DNA of 64,000 bases from Aquarana catesbeiana (taxonomy: Eukaryota > Chordata > Amphibia > Anura > Ranidae), in the NCBI RefSeq assembly GCF_042186555.1, contig NC_133330.1, positions 163,569,907 through 163,633,906 of the forward strand. Reading direction: 5' to 3'. The position numbers were made by a program, and so were the translations under genes. This document shows positions 43,690 through 55,185 of the stretch, in pieces. The notes beneath the pieces were generated by a model. The model saw nothing but the letters and a program-made list of their open reading frames with translations. It was not told the origin of the DNA and searched no databases. The first letter of the stretch is position 1; each line of letters begins with the position of its first letter.

Positions 43690-45217
43690 GGACTCATCCG
43701 AGGATTTTCCGGGGGGGGGGGTCTTTTCGCTTCACAGGTACCTTCTGCCATCCAGTGGATGGAGGGGGAGGAGGGGGAGGGATAATGTCCCAGCCTGGGA
43801 GTTCAGGTATAGAGAGAGTTAGAGTTTCACAAAAGAAACGGAGGTCCTTAGGGACTCAAAGCGTTGCTATTTTCCCAGCATGCGTAGCTGTGAGGCTGAA
43901 TGGAAACCCCCATCGGTAGGTGATGTTGCTATCTTGGAGAGAGTGGAGGAGTGGTTGAAGAAGCCGGCGTTTCTGCAAGGTAATCCATGAAAGATCTGGA
44001 AAGAGTTGGATGGGAGTACCATCCACCAGGATAGGTTTGATCGCCCGGGCCTTGCGCATGATATCTTCTTTCAGCGCAAATGAGTGCACTCTGCAAATTA
44101 TGGTTAGGTTTAGATGCTTGGTCTTTGGGCCGCAAGGCTCTGTGGGCTCTGTCCATTTCAATGTGGGTGGATATGGGGACTCCCAGCAAGTTATTGAAGA
44201 TCGTTTGGAGGATCGATTGAAGGTCCTCTGGACCGCAAGATTCCGGGAGCCCTCGCACCCTGATGTTATTGCGACGATTACGGTTGTCTAGATCTTCCAA
44301 ATGTCGTTGCATGTCACGGAGTATATATCGGTTGTCTGATGTGATTGAATTCTATGTACTGTGAGCTTAGTTGCTTGCAAGTCTTCATCTAGGTCTTCCA
44401 CCTGGGTGGCCAGCTGTCGAAAATCTGCCTGCAGGGTTTTAATTTCACTGCGGCACGCTTCTTTAACCTCCGAAACCAGCATTTTAAAGTCTGCTTTTGT
44501 GGGCAATGAATGAAGTTGCTCCCTCCATGAGATTAATTCATCTGCTGTAAGAATGGAGGGTACCTTAGGCGAGGCTTGGTGAGGAATCTGAGGTTGTGAG
44601 GAGGGGGCCCAGGGTTCAAACCACTCTCTCTGGTCCTCCGTTTGCAATGGTGGAGCCGGGCTTAGTTGGGGAGCAAAAGATGGGGGCGGGGGGCCTCCAT
44701 TGAGGCCCATGTTGTTGTCCTTGCGGGGTTGAAGAGGCCTTTGTGGTTTTGGGGAGCTTGGGGCTGAGGATGGGGTTAAGGTGGTTGGTGAGGCCGACGT
44801 CCGCCGCGGTAGGGATTGCGAGTGGCCCTGATAGGGTGTAGGAGGTAATCCCCAATGTTGAAAGGCTGGAGGGGTTCCCCTCAGGGATACAGAGTCCTGG
44901 TCACAGATAGGGTGGCCTGTAAGCCGGGGAGTCAGAGAGGGACTCACCCGTGAGGTTGCTTGTCGCCCTCCGTGTAGGCCGCAAGATGGCGGCGGGATGT
45001 CTCCATGCGGGGAGGAAGGAAGGCCTCCCAGTGTCGTTGGGGCTGAGGCTGTGGTAGCAGGCCGGCCACGGGTCATCATCCTCCGGGAGTCATGGCAGTG
45101 GAAGTTCCTGCAGCTGCCTGAGTCTCTCCCCAAGCTGCTGGGTGCGAAGGAGATGACGGCTGTGTGGCGCGCTGCGGCGCCATGTTTTCTTCCTCCTGCA
45201 TGGCGGAGTCCGGGCAA
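43690..45217 (-). pseudogene. LINE B ORF1 protein, frameshifted
   Basis: The frame from about 45217 is open for about 300 codons. It has a proline-rich N-terminus and a heptad-like region (ISWREQLHSLPTKADFKMLV, then LATQVEDLDEDLQATKL). After a shift near 44310, HLEDLDNRNRRNNIRVRGLP gives the conserved ORF1 RNA-binding region; LINE A has HLEDLDNRGRRHNIRIRGVP at the same place. Another shift near 44100 leads to YRWGFPFSLTATHAGK. The protein would coat LINE RNA. At least two indels break it. Confidence 0.8.
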
Positions 45218-45414
45218 ACGGAGGAAAGTAGGACTGGATCGGGGGACCCCGTGAGTCAGAGCGTCCAGAGGTACCCCCTTGCCTTGGTGTTTTGCCTGAT
45301 CTGTTTCTGCCCATCAGATTGGAGCTGTGTCCCCAGAAAGCACTGTTTCAAAGCAGGTCCGTGAGGAGCGAGGAGATCACGCGTCCATCTCGGTCAGCAG
45401 CCGGCCACGCCCCC

Positions 45415-46068
45415 GAACTGTTACAATTATTGTGGGAGGCAGGTTATAAGCCATATATATGTCCCGGAGAAAGGCGCAATTGTGCCAAGAGACTGTAAAG
45501 TACCTGGGATTCAGAGTACCACAAGGCCAGAGACAATTGGGAGAAGGCAGGAAAGAAGCTGTTTGTCAGATTCCCACCCCGACTACCAGACAGCAAGTAT
45601 GTGAATTCCTGGGGGTGGCAGGATTCTGCCAAATCTGGATACCGAACTTTGCCACAAAAGCTAGACCCCTCTATGAATCCAAAAAGGGGGGAGAAAAGGA
45701 ACCCTTTCAATGGGAGAACAAAAAAACAGAGCATTCCAAGACATTAAGGTCTCTATAATGCAGGCACCTGCGCTAGGCCTGCCGGATAGCCAAAAAAAAA
45801 AAGTCTTCTATTTGTATGTCAGTGAAAAATTAGGAATAGCAGTAGGAGTCCTGACACAATACTTGGGGTCGTGGCAGCGCCCTGTAGCATACCTTTCGAA
45901 ACAACTGGACACTGTAGCTCAGGGATGGCCATCCTGCCTGCGGGCCATCGCAGCAACAGCCCTCCTTGTGGCCGAAGCTGACAAGTTGTCATTAGGTCAG
46001 GAGACTTATGTCCCAGTCCCACACCAAGTACAGGCATTAATGGATTACAAGGGAAATCACTGGTTCAC
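45415..46068 (+). pseudogene. pol: ERV pol, reverse transcriptase C-part and connection
   Basis: Past LINE B the pol gene resumes (LLQLLWEAGYK, then VKYLGFRVPQGQ in the next frame). The thumb-type CEFLGVAGFCQIWIPNFA segment and, after a shift near 45740, LTQYLGSWQRPVAYLSKQLD follow. This is the standard order of a gammaretroviral pol. A palindromic MITE interrupts at 46071. Confidence 0.85.
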
Positions 46069-46070
46069 TA

Positions 46071-46472
46071 ATGCCGTGTACAGTGGACTTTACGGCAGAC
46101 TTTGTCCTGCGGACTTTGCAACGGACCTTACAACAGACTTTCCTAATGAACGGACTTGCCTACACACGATCAACCAAAGTCTGACGGATTCGTACGTGAT
46201 GATGTATGACCGGACTAAAACAAGGAAGTTCATAGCCAGTAGCCAATAGCTGCCCTAGCGTCGGTTTTTGTCCGTCGGACTAGCATACAGACGAGCGGAC
46301 TTTTCGACCAGACTCGAGTCCGTTGAAAAGATTTGAAACATGTTTCATTTCTAGGTCCGTCGAACTTTTGGGGAAAAAAAGTCCGGTGGAGCCCACACAC
46401 GATCGAATTGTCCGACGGACTCCGGTTGCCGAACCAAGTATGCCGTAAAGTCAGGTCGTGTGTATGCGGCAT
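46071..46472. mobile_element. Palindromic MITE, TA target, in ERV pol
   Basis: TA at 46069-46070 and 46473-46474; ends ATGCCGTGTACAGTGGACTT and, inverted, ATGCCGCATACACACGACCT. Arms of AGTCCGnCGGACTTT type match the copy at 2967-3414. Confidence 0.75.
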
Positions 46473-47332
46473 TACAGTCGAATGGTTAAATATCAAGCTA
46501 TGCTGTGTGAAAATCCTCGTATCCACTTAGAGACTGTAAACACTTTAAACCCAGCCACTCTGCTCTCCACCTCACAAGAACCCCTAACTCATGACTGTCT
46601 CCAGGTAATGGATATGAAAGCTGACCAGACTTGAAAGACAGCCCCTTGGAAAATCCAAATGTTGAGTACTTTACTGACGGAAGCAGTTTTGTAAAAGATG
46701 TTTATCCCCAGATATGGAATCTCCGCCATATGCTCAGACAATGGCCCTACCTTTGTCCACAAGTGCCTCCAGGAAATAGCAACAGCACTTAAGATTACTT
46801 GGAAACTACACACTGCATATAGGCCCCAAAGCTCTGGAAAAGTTGAATGAATGAACTGCACGCTCAAGTCACAACTGGCCAAGCTCTGTCAGGAAATCCA
46901 AATGAAATGGACCTTGATGTTGCCCATTGCTTTACTGAGAATTCGGAGTACCCTAACAAAGAGGACAAATCTGTCCCCTTTAAGGTACTGTATGGTAGGC
47001 CCCCACCCATCATTAGAGGGATAAGAGAAGACTTGCATCAGATAGGAGGGGTAGTTAACCGTGAACTGATACAGAGACTTGGGGAGAGTAAGCAAGACAT
47101 AGGGAAATGGGTTCAAGAGAAACTTCCCATAAGCTTGTCGAACCCAGTACACCCCTTTAGACCAGGAGATACAGTGTGGGTAAAGGAGTGGAACTTAACC
47201 CCACTAGGGCCAAAATGGAGAGGTCCTTACACTGTTCTGCTATCTACCCCAACAGCCATTAAGGTAGCTGAGGTGACACCCTGGATACACCACTCCAGGG
47301 TAAAACGAGCTGCTGACATCACAGACTCCTGA
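46473..47332 (+). pseudogene. pol: ERV pol, RNase H start and integrase remnant
   Basis: After the MITE, pol resumes with LETVNTLNPATLL and YFTDGSSFV, which holds the first RNase H aspartate. A deletion then leads straight to the integrase core (CSDNGPTFV near 46735, second catalytic aspartate; YRPQSSGKVE near 46825, catalytic glutamate region). The C-terminal domain (GPKWRGPYTVLLSTPTAIKV, near 47215) reads in another frame to 47332. Several stops are present. Confidence 0.85.
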
Positions 47333-47525
47333 CACAGTACAGTAGATCCCCAAGATCCTTTGAGACTGAGATTGACCAGAGAAATCATAAGGAAGAACCC
47401 CAGCCCTGCAGCCAGCACACCCCTGGAAGCTGCTGGCTCAACGCACGGCTGAAGATAAAGGACATCTACTAAGCTCTGCTCCAACCACAGCCCGGATGCT
47501 GGTTGTTCTACGCATAAGCTGAAGC

Positions 47526-48046
47526 TTGAGGATATTTATCGATGTAATGTTTACTAAAATCTTTATAATGAGACTGCTGATAGCCATAGCAGTGATACTG
47601 GCCGAGTTAAAAAAGGGGGAGGGTAATTCATGTGACACTTGTATAAAGACCACCAGAGTAGGATCCATAGCTACCAAGATGTTACTGTGGCACTCTCATT
47701 ATCAATGCAAGGGCACAGTAGCTGGTACCTGCATACATAATGGAACTATCTATTCAATGTGCTCCATTGAAAATCAGATAACCTGGTATGACCCCACTTA
47801 TGCACCCTATAAAACTTGGCTAACGGCCCGAAGCTTAACTCCACCGGTAAGCTGGTAAACCATACCCTGATCACCAACTCAAGTATTGCAGAGACAAGTT
47901 TTAATTATTTTCTGATTCTCCCTATAGTGTATGGAGTGCTAATATTTTTACTCTTTTTGTATTCTTATTACCATGGGCCAAGGGTCACTATCCCAGTGTT
48001 TTATAAGTTAATGAGAGACCCGACTGGAGCTGACAATGGGGAATAG
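47526..48046 (+). pseudogene. env: ERV env, both ends with the middle deleted
   Basis: The upstream frame (47526-47858) has a hydrophobic leader-like stretch (IFIMRLLIAIAVILAEL) and several cysteines, as expected of a surface-unit start. The second frame (47816-48046) ends with a membrane span (YFLILPIVYGVLIFLLFLYS) and a short tail, as in a transmembrane subunit. The central part, with the receptor-binding and fusion regions, is missing. The gene cannot be functional. Confidence 0.65.
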
Positions 48047-48164
48047 TCTCGGTAGAAGAATGTTTTGTGCCTGCTAGTGAGGCCACCATAAAGAAGAAAG
48101 AAAAAAACTGTATGTTATCTAGTGATGCTTAATCTCGCTCATATTAATCGCTATGATTATGATC

Positions 48165-48684
48165 AAAGGGGGGAATGAAGTGGCAACGAGGGTCAGTTTA
48201 TATGGTCATAGTTATGTGTGTAGTAAGACTGATTTATAATTTCAGCTAAAAATCATATTTCTTGTATTTCATGTTGAAACTACTTGGTTGTGGTTAAAGA
48301 CACTGACAGGTTGTGGTTAAAGACACTCCCCCTCCCATACAGAAACCTGCTAAGTTGTTCCTCTTTCTGTGCAAGGAAAATGAAAGTTTTGCATAAGGTT
48401 TAAAAATATATATGTTTTGCAGAACTTGTCTGGTTTAGGATGCGTAGGTTGATTTTTAGGTTGATTTTTAAAAGGTTAGAATGTTTTGTATAACGGAAGT
48501 GTACCACTTGTTCGCTTGTGACGCAATATGCTGAAATTATATGTGCACTGTATGAGCTATATTTTGGACACTTGACATATAGACACGAGTCGGGTCAAGC
48601 GTGTCCACTTTTTTGGCCAAAAAGGTGGAATAAATCTCCCATACTTGAGTCCTGTGTCCAGCAACGTCATTTTACCGATATTCA
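48165..48684 (+). repeat. ERV 3' LTR with polypurine tract
   Basis: AAAGGGGGGAA (48165-48175) is the polypurine tract. The LTR starts TGAAGTGGCAACGAGG at 48176. AATAAA lies at 48629-48634, followed by a GTGTCC-rich stretch. The right end near 48684 (GATATTCA) is approximate, because there is no 5' LTR for comparison. Confidence 0.65.
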
Positions 48685-48789
48685 CCTGCTACTTCACTTC
48701 CTTACATTAGTGTCCCCAGAAAAGCCCCCCCTCTTACATCAGGGTCCCCAAACAGCTGACTCCCCCCCTTGCAGAGGTTCCCCTGTACC

Positions 48790-49085
48790 TGGCTGCTGAG
48801 GTGGGAGGCGGCGATCGGCAGCTCTATGGTGTCCACAGGCAGGGGGATCTCCCTGGGGCTAGTAGTTCTATCTCCGAATGTATACAGCGGAGAGGGGTCT
48901 CTGACCCGGGCATCAGCAGCAGTGTTCAAGCAGAGTGAAAGTGAAACTGATACCTGCCGGGTCAGAGGCCCCTCGCTTCTCCTCTCCACTGTATACACTG
49001 ACACTCGAGAGAGTACTACAAGCCCCAGGGAGATCCCGCCGCCCACACAGGCACCATAGAGCTGCCGATCGCCGCCTTCCACCTC
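48790..49085. repeat. 300-bp fold-back repeat
   Basis: GAGGTGGGAGGCGGCGATCG at the left returns inverted near 49070, and GGGATCTCCCTGGGGCT pairs with AGCCCCAGGGAGATCCC. The centre is near 48938. Confidence 0.8.
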
Positions 49086-49218
49086 CTCCCACCTCTCCCT
49101 ACTGCACTCTAAACAGCCAGCCAGAGATGCAGGGGGGATGCTGGGTCTTGGGGGCCCCACGCAGCTTGCGGGGCCCTACGCAGCTTGCGTAGTGAGTATA
49201 TAGGGCGGATCTGCTCTG

Positions 49219-49480
49219 TTTCTTATAACAAAAAGTAGAAAATATCATTTTTTTTCAAAATTTTCGTTCTTTTTCCGTTTATATCGCAAAAAATAAAAAT
49301 CGCAGAGGCAATCAAATACCATCAAAAGAAAGCTCTATTTGTGTGAACAAAAGGACGCAAATTTAGTTTGGGTACAGCATTGCATGACCGTGCAATTACC
49401 AGTTAAAGCAGCGGAGTGCCAAATTGTAAAAAGTCCTCTGGTCTTTAGGCAGCCAAATGGTCCGGGGCTTAAGTAGTTAA
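49219..49480 (+). mobile_element. piggyBac-type repeat, 3' end
   Basis: AACAAAAAGTAGAAAATATC through GGGGCTTAAGTAGTTAA is nearly identical to the last 260 bp of the 5.9-kb piggyBac element (40435-40690). Confidence 0.8.
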
Positions 49481-49675
49481 GAACTGTCAGACAGCAGAGC
49501 AGGCAGACGGCAGGAGCCTTTAGCGCGAGTGGAGCTTCTTTTTTTTTTTTTTTTTTTTTCTTTCTTTTTTCGGGTTGGCGGTGATGGCGGGCATCGTGAT
49601 TGACAATGGATCTACATCAGGGGACATTGTTTTTTATTTTTCAATAATATTTTTCAAAAACTCGCATTGTGTTTT

Positions 49676-49880
49676 TATGAATGGGTAGGGGTACAATGTA
49701 TCCCACACTCATTCACATAGAGGGATTGCGGGACCTGGGGGTTCCCCTTATTAAAGGGAGCTTCCAGACTCTGATGCCCCCTGCCCCCAGACTCCCACAA
49801 CCACCGGCCAGGGTTGTGGGGAAGAGGCCCCTGTCCTCATTAACATGGGAACAAGGTACTTTGGGGGGGGCCCCTGCCCC
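49676..49880. repeat. Copy of the fold-back core unit
   Basis: AATGGGTAGGGGTACAATGT through CCCCTGCCCCAAAGCACTCC matches 18112-18340 closely. It shows that the core of the 17063-18816 element occurs as a separate repeat. Confidence 0.7.
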
Positions 49881-50040
49881 AAAGCACTCCCTCCTGTTTT
49901 TTTCCCTGTCCATTTTTTTTTTTTTTTTTTTATTGCTGGCAATTTTTGTTTTTACATTCAGCTGTCAGTGGGGAACCCTGCTGACAGCTGATGACTCATC
50001 GGTTGTTAAGGACGTGGCAGCCGACTTCCCGGCCCGCTCC

Positions 50041-50660
50041 TTAAAGGGGCTGTAAACCCTCAAGGTTTTTCACCATTCTATGCATTAAGGTGAAAAACCT
50101 CCTGTCACGCAGCAGCCCCCCCTTTTACTTACCTGAGCCCCTTAATTCCCACAACAGGAATGAGCACACCAGCTTCGGCCGGTGTCTGGTGTCCTGATTG
50201 GATAGATTGATAGCAGCGCAGCCATTGGCTCCCGCTGCTGTCAATCAAATCCAGTGACGTTTGCGCCGGAGGTCAGGGCCGAGTCCTGCTGTCTGTGTCA
50301 ATAGACGCAGCAGGACTCGGGAGTACGCCCGCACGGGTGTCCCGAAGGAGAAGGGGATAAGCCACCTGCGCCGCTGAGGGACCCCAAAAGAGGAGGATCG
50401 GGCCACTCTGTGCAAAACTAACTGCACAGAGGAGGTAAGTATGATATGTTTGTTATTTAAGAAAGAAAAAAGAAAAACAAGGGTTTAGTAACCCTTTATC
50501 AACCAGCTATTCACAGTTTGTTAAAGCAAAAAAAAAAAAAACACATGAAAACACATCAAGAACGCAGATTTAAAAATGCAAAGCACGCTGGAAAAACGCA
50601 TCAACCGCAGCCGTCTAGATGTGAACCTAGGGTTATTTTCAGTGCAGTTTCACTTTAAGC
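50041..50660. repeat. Ranid-type repeat with inverted ends, no gene
   Basis: TTAAAGGGGCTGTAAACCCT at 50041 has a weak inverted partner near 50490 (AAGGGTTTAGTAACCCTTTA). A MITE fragment with GATGTGAACCTAGG lies at 50560-50635. No coding sequence is supported. Confidence 0.45.
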
Positions 50661-50933
50661 TGACTGACAAGGGTGGACAATAGTCAATATAAAACTATGA
50701 ATATGCGGATTCTTTCAAACCCTCAATGGTATTGAAAAGTCCCTTTGTCAAGGGATAGTAATTTTCAGGAAAAAAAAGTAGTTTGATCTAACTGATATGA
50801 CGGAAGAGCAGAATGTAATTTCAAAGGATGTTTTGCTATTCCAGAAAGTGTACAAAGGACTCAGGGAATTACAGAGAAGCAAAGATAGACATTAACAAAA
50901 CATTCAAAGAACATTTTTAGAAAACATATTTAA

Positions 50934-51259
50934 CCACTTGACCACTGGGCACTTAAACCCTCTTCCTAATCAGACCAATTTTCAGCTTTCGGTGCTCTCA
51001 CATTTTGAATGACAATTACTCAGTCATACAACATTGTACTTATATGAATTTTTTGTCCTTTTTTTCACACAAATAGAGCTTTCTTTTGGTGGTATTTAAT
51101 CACTACTGGGTTGTTTATTTTTTGCGCCACGGATGTTCCCGGGTGCACACCCCAGGGGCGCGCGAGAGCAAGATTCTGGGAGGACGTCCATGGACGCCCT
51201 CCCAGAATAAGCCAACAGAGCTGTAGCCGTCTTTCGGCTATGACCCGGTCGGCAAGTGG
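50934..51259 (+). mobile_element. 326-bp piggyBac MITE with intact TTAA duplication
   Basis: TTAA at 50930-50933 and 51260-51263 flanks CCACTTGACCACTGGGC and GGTCGGCAAGTGG. The left part matches the family; the right part from about 51130 is a different short sequence, so it is an internal deletion form. Confidence 0.85.
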
Positions 51260-52727
51260 TTAAAGAAAGTGCAAAACATTGTGCTATCCAGTTTAGCGCC
51301 AAAATCTTAAATACACTCCACACGGTACTCAAACATGAACACAGCAGCTCAAATAAGAAATTGCAGGGCAGGCTCAAGAGATCAATAAGTAATGTTACAG
51401 AGAACATCGAATTTCCTAGGCTCAGCAGATGACTGTTATTTTTAACAGTTTTATTATTTGATAATAATCTTATCAAATGTGGTTGTATTATAATCTTGTT
51501 TTTATCTTAAAGTGGAACTTTATTAAGAAAATTAAGTCCTGCTAGATCACTTCAGACTGTCCGCTTTTGCAGGTATATCTATGTAAAACACAAAAAATAT
51601 GCGTCTATATTGTTTAAAATCGAATAATACACTTTCCTGAAGCCAACATGGCAGCGCATACCTATGATATACAGTAGCTCCGCCCCTATATCCACCCACA
51701 GGACCTGTTTAGCTCTTTAAAAGTCTGACTGAGAGCTACCTCCCCCATTCTCCTTTTTGTCCTCAAAGATCAACACCTACAGACCTTAACACTCAGGATA
51801 AGCTCTTACCTGCTGACTTTGTCGGAGTCCGTCTGGGTTCAAGCCTCTCCCAGCATGCAGTCCCACATCTTAGGCTGCTAAACGCACCAACATGGTGGGA
51901 AACCCCTTCTGGTGGTCTTTTGGGGTCAAGGTGTTCTCTAATCCAGAGACGATATCCCTCTTGTGGCATGCCTGCTTTGGAGTCCGGATCCAGCATGTCT
52001 TCTCTCCTATGGAACTCTTTCCAGGTCTGTCGATTTCAAGAAACTTTTTTTCTTTTTCTTACTCTCATGTCTCTAAAGACCCCATACACACTGTGCAGCT
52101 TTGTTGTCTGATTTTCTTTGGATTTGCTGGGATGTGGTGAAGGGGCCTGCCTGATTGCATACAAATTGAGGCTCTTAAGCTTTGACCTCATATTGTGTGG
52201 TTTTGGTAAATCTGAGGGAAAAAATCTGCAGAGGATTGTATGATGTGTAGCCAGCTTAAATTGGGCGTTGGCTTCCCTCCAATTGTTCTAGCTCTTTTTT
52301 GATTAGAACAGAGGGGACTGAGTCTCTCTCTCAGGTGCTCTATTTAAAGGGCACAAATGGTCAGGTAATGGATGCCTTCGCGATTCAGGTATCCAGAGAG
52401 ACAGTATCTCTTTCTGAGGAACAGTCAATGACAGGTAAGTCTTGCTATTCTAGTAATGGGGATAGAAGGGAGGGAGAGCCAGGAAGAATGTATTACTAGG
52501 GGATGGGGGGTTTTGCCCAGATTTATTTTATTTTAATTTGTTTCTCCTTGGCAAAAAAAAAAGGGGGGTATATATGTATTTTTTTCCCTCTCTCACTTCC
52601 CTTAATTTTCTCTGTTGCCATGCAGTCCCCCTTGCAACTTTCGGTTCTTCCGCCAGCATGAGCCTAACACCACATAACAAAGACCACTGCAATACCAGGT
52701 AAGGGCCAACTTTGGGTAAGTAAGAAG

Positions 52728-53520
52728 ATGAGGGGAAAAAGTGCACTATGCCTGGACGAGCGGGCCTTCTTGTCTATTGCAGCCCCAGCCACTCACACTC
52801 CCGCTCTAGGAGGTCCAGAAGCCATCTGGATTGTCGGGATTTTTCCAGGGCAGAAAGTGGCTCCTCCAGTCCTGGCAGACCCCAGTATAAAGGACGCAAA
52901 TGTTCGCTTAAGAGAAAGCACACAGCTTCTCCTCCGAGGGCTCAACGCCCGAAAGGCTAATGTTGGTCTTGTGGAGATGACCCTATGCCAGGAAAGCTAC
53001 TTTTCAGCAACTGCTTCAGGCAGCTTGCCAGAGACCAGGAGTACGAGAGTCAGCAGGTGTCAACCTTGCTCAAGAAAATAGTCCACGACTCCCTGGCAGA
53101 ATTTTCCAGTCGTCTCGGACAACCAGGGACAACAGAGTGGGCCCTGCACTAGGTCTAAACCAAGCCATTCAACCCTCTCTAACTAGAGGGGTACCAGGCA
53201 ATTCAGGGGTGACTCCAGCCCAGCAAATTAGGCAGGCTGATTCCCCAGACCCAGTATTACAGCCAACCTTACAGGCAGAGGGAGAAGATATTACCTCCTC
53301 CTTGGCAGGGAATCCTGAAGGTTCAGGCTTTGCTTTTGCGATGATACCACCATTCATTAAGGCAGTAAAACATGCACTGGAATGGGGGGATCCGGAACCT
53401 CCTCTAAAGAAGGAGAAAACCTATTATCACACACCATACAATCCTGATTTTGAATTGTGTGGCAATCATTGCACAACATGCATTAGGTCAATTAAGACAA
53501 TTAATGGGTGGAGCCTTTAG
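52728..53520 (+). pseudogene. DIRS gag-like region, 5' part
   Basis: Two open stretches (52728-53081 and 53137-53520) lie where DIRS elements carry their gag-like gene. The second reads FAMIPPFIKAVKHALEWGDP and is acidic and proline-rich. I recognise no catalytic domain. The assignment rests on position in the element. An insert follows at 53579. Confidence 0.5.
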
Positions 53521-53779
53521 AGCTACTATTTATTTCAAAGTTTTATGTCTGTAATATGGTTATGACTAAGGCCTTATACATAGTTGTCAACATTGTAAAA
53601 AAATTTTTAGGGACACTTTTTTGGCTGTAGGCGGAGTCTTATTCTAATTAGTCGGTGGGGCATGCGTTTGTAGGTGTGACATAGCAAAAAAAAGAAAAAT
53701 TGGCGTGATTGCAATGAAATGGTGGGTGTGGCTTATGTGGGCATGGTTCAAATGGGGGTCTGGTTATAGTCTGAGATGA

Positions 53780-53860
53780 ATGAGAGATGGAGAAAGAAAG
53801 GGGAAAAGAGGGAGAGAGAGGGAGGGAGGGAGAGAGAAAGAAGGAAAGAGGAATGGAGGG
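53780..53860. repeat. GA-rich simple repeat
   Basis: Purine-only stretch of GAGAGAGAGGGAGGGAGGGA type. Confidence 0.85.
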
Positions 53861-54109
53861 ACAGCAGGCCCAGATCCTACACCACAATAGAAATGTGTAT
53901 TCCAGAATTTAACAAATCAGCAGATAAAGATACTCCAAACACCTGGTGTTAGCGCTTTAATCATCCCAGCACCATGGTTGTTGTGGTGTCAGGATGATTG
54001 AAGCGCATTATTACTATTATTACATTGTAATATAGAATGAAATAATTCAACTCACCATAATCCAGAATCAGTGGGACTCCTGAGCGTGTCACCTGCCACG
54101 TCGCCTGCC

Positions 54110-54345
54110 ACCAGATGCCATCAGGTGTCCCCAGTAGAGCCCGTCCTTACATCAGGTGTCCCCAGTAGAGTCCGTCCTTACATCAGGTGCCCCCAGCAGA
54201 GTCTGTCCTTACATTAGGTGCCCCCAGAAGCAGAGGCCCTCCTTACAGATCTGTGTCCCTGGCAGTGGAGCCCCTCCTTACATCTGGTCTGCCCAGCAGA
54301 GGAGCCCTAATTTACATCTGGTGTCCCCAGCAGCTGAGCCATCCC
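54110..54345. repeat. Minisatellite, about 30-34 bp unit
   Basis: CATCAGGTGTCCCCAGTAGA plus GTCCGTCCTTA recurs about six times with increasing divergence. Confidence 0.75.
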
Positions 54346-54387
54346 AGAAAATTAATCGGGAGGAGCTCCGATTGGGACGAGGCAGGG

Positions 54388-54765
54388 CAGTGTACGGAGG
54401 TCAGCAGGTTGCAGGGCAGTGTACAGAGGTCAGCAGGTTGCAGGGCAGTGTACAGAGGTCAGCAGGTTGCAGGGCAGTGTACAGAGGTCAGCAGGTTGCA
54501 GGGCAGTGTATAGAGGTCAGCAGGTTGCAGGACATTGTACAGAGTACGGAGGTCAGCAGGTTGCAGGGTAGTGTACAGAGGTCAGCAAGTTGCAGGGCAG
54601 TGTACAGAGGTCAGCAGGTTGCAGGGCAGTGTATGGAGTACGGAGGTCAGCAGGTTGCAGGGCAGTGTACAGGGGTCAGCAGGTTGCAGGGCAGTGTACA
54701 GAGGTCAGCAGGTTGCAGGACAGTGTACAGAGGTCAGCAGGTTGCAGGGCAGAGTATAGAGCAGG
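54388..54765. repeat. 29-bp minisatellite, first block
   Basis: AGGTCAGCAGGTTGCAGGGC plus AGTGTACAG is repeated about 12 times. Occasional longer units carry an extra TGGAGTACGG. All three forward frames stay open through it. Confidence 0.9.
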
Positions 54766-55185
54766 GGCAGATCCAGGGGGGGCAATGGGGCAATTGCCCC
54801 CTCCAAGAATACGGGTGAGTGAGTGGGCCGGCAGGCATCGCCCGGGTGAGAGAGCCGGCTCCGCGGCTGAGAGCACGGGCGGCTCCGAGTCCATTGGTGA
54901 GAGACAGTGACAGACAGGTGAACAGCTGTGCGGCGCCGGCTCGTGACAGTGTTTGACTGTGAGCGGGCTGCTGGTCAATCAGGGATACGGCGGGCGGGGG
55001 AGCAGAGAGATGACATCATCTCTCATCGCACGGCGCCCGCCCTGCATCCCTGCAGTTCCACTCTCGCTGTGCAGTGTGCAGGCAGCCGCGGCAGCAGAGA
55101 GATTACATCACCTCTCTGCTGCTTGACTGGTAATCTGCTGCCTGACACTGGGACACAGCAAGACAGAGACAATTATAGCAGGCAA
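54766..55185. repeat. GC-rich spacer, first copy of duplication
   Basis: GGGGCAGATCCAGGGGGGGC to CAATTATAGCAGGCAAGTGA is repeated at 56822-57240 with few differences. It holds smaller palindromes, for example AGAGAGATGACATCATCTCT. No gene. Confidence 0.8.

Larger units (their letters stand above)
31940..45414 (-). mobile_element. LINE B, full-length L1/Tx1-type, nested in ERV pol
   Basis: GAACTGTTACAAT (31927-31939 and 45415-45427) is an exact 13-bp target duplication. On the minus strand the element starts GGGGGCGTGGCCGGC and ends in an A-rich tail (T-run at 31942-31953). Without its two inserts, a piggyBac element at 34741-40686 and an LTR-like piece at 42546-43564, it is about 6.5 kb, the usual full length for the group. 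ORF1 and ORF2 are both recognisable but broken. Confidence 0.9.
30456..48684 (+). mobile_element. Endogenous gammaretrovirus-like provirus, deleted, with nested inserts
   Basis: Remnants occur in retroviral order: gag with a PPPY motif and a capsid segment, end of protease, reverse transcriptase, RNase H start, integrase, both ends of env, a polypurine tract and a 3' LTR. No 5' LTR or primer-binding site was found. Internal deletions remove gag nucleocapsid to protease, RNase H to mid-integrase and most of env. LINE B (31940-45414) and a MITE (46071-46472) are inserted in pol. Stops and shifts occur throughout, so it is an old inactive copy. Confidence 0.85.

Noticed and set aside
54156..54818. 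220-codon open frame of repeated VSRLQGSVQRSAGC type
   Set aside because: Produced by a stop-free 29-bp minisatellite readable in all frames.
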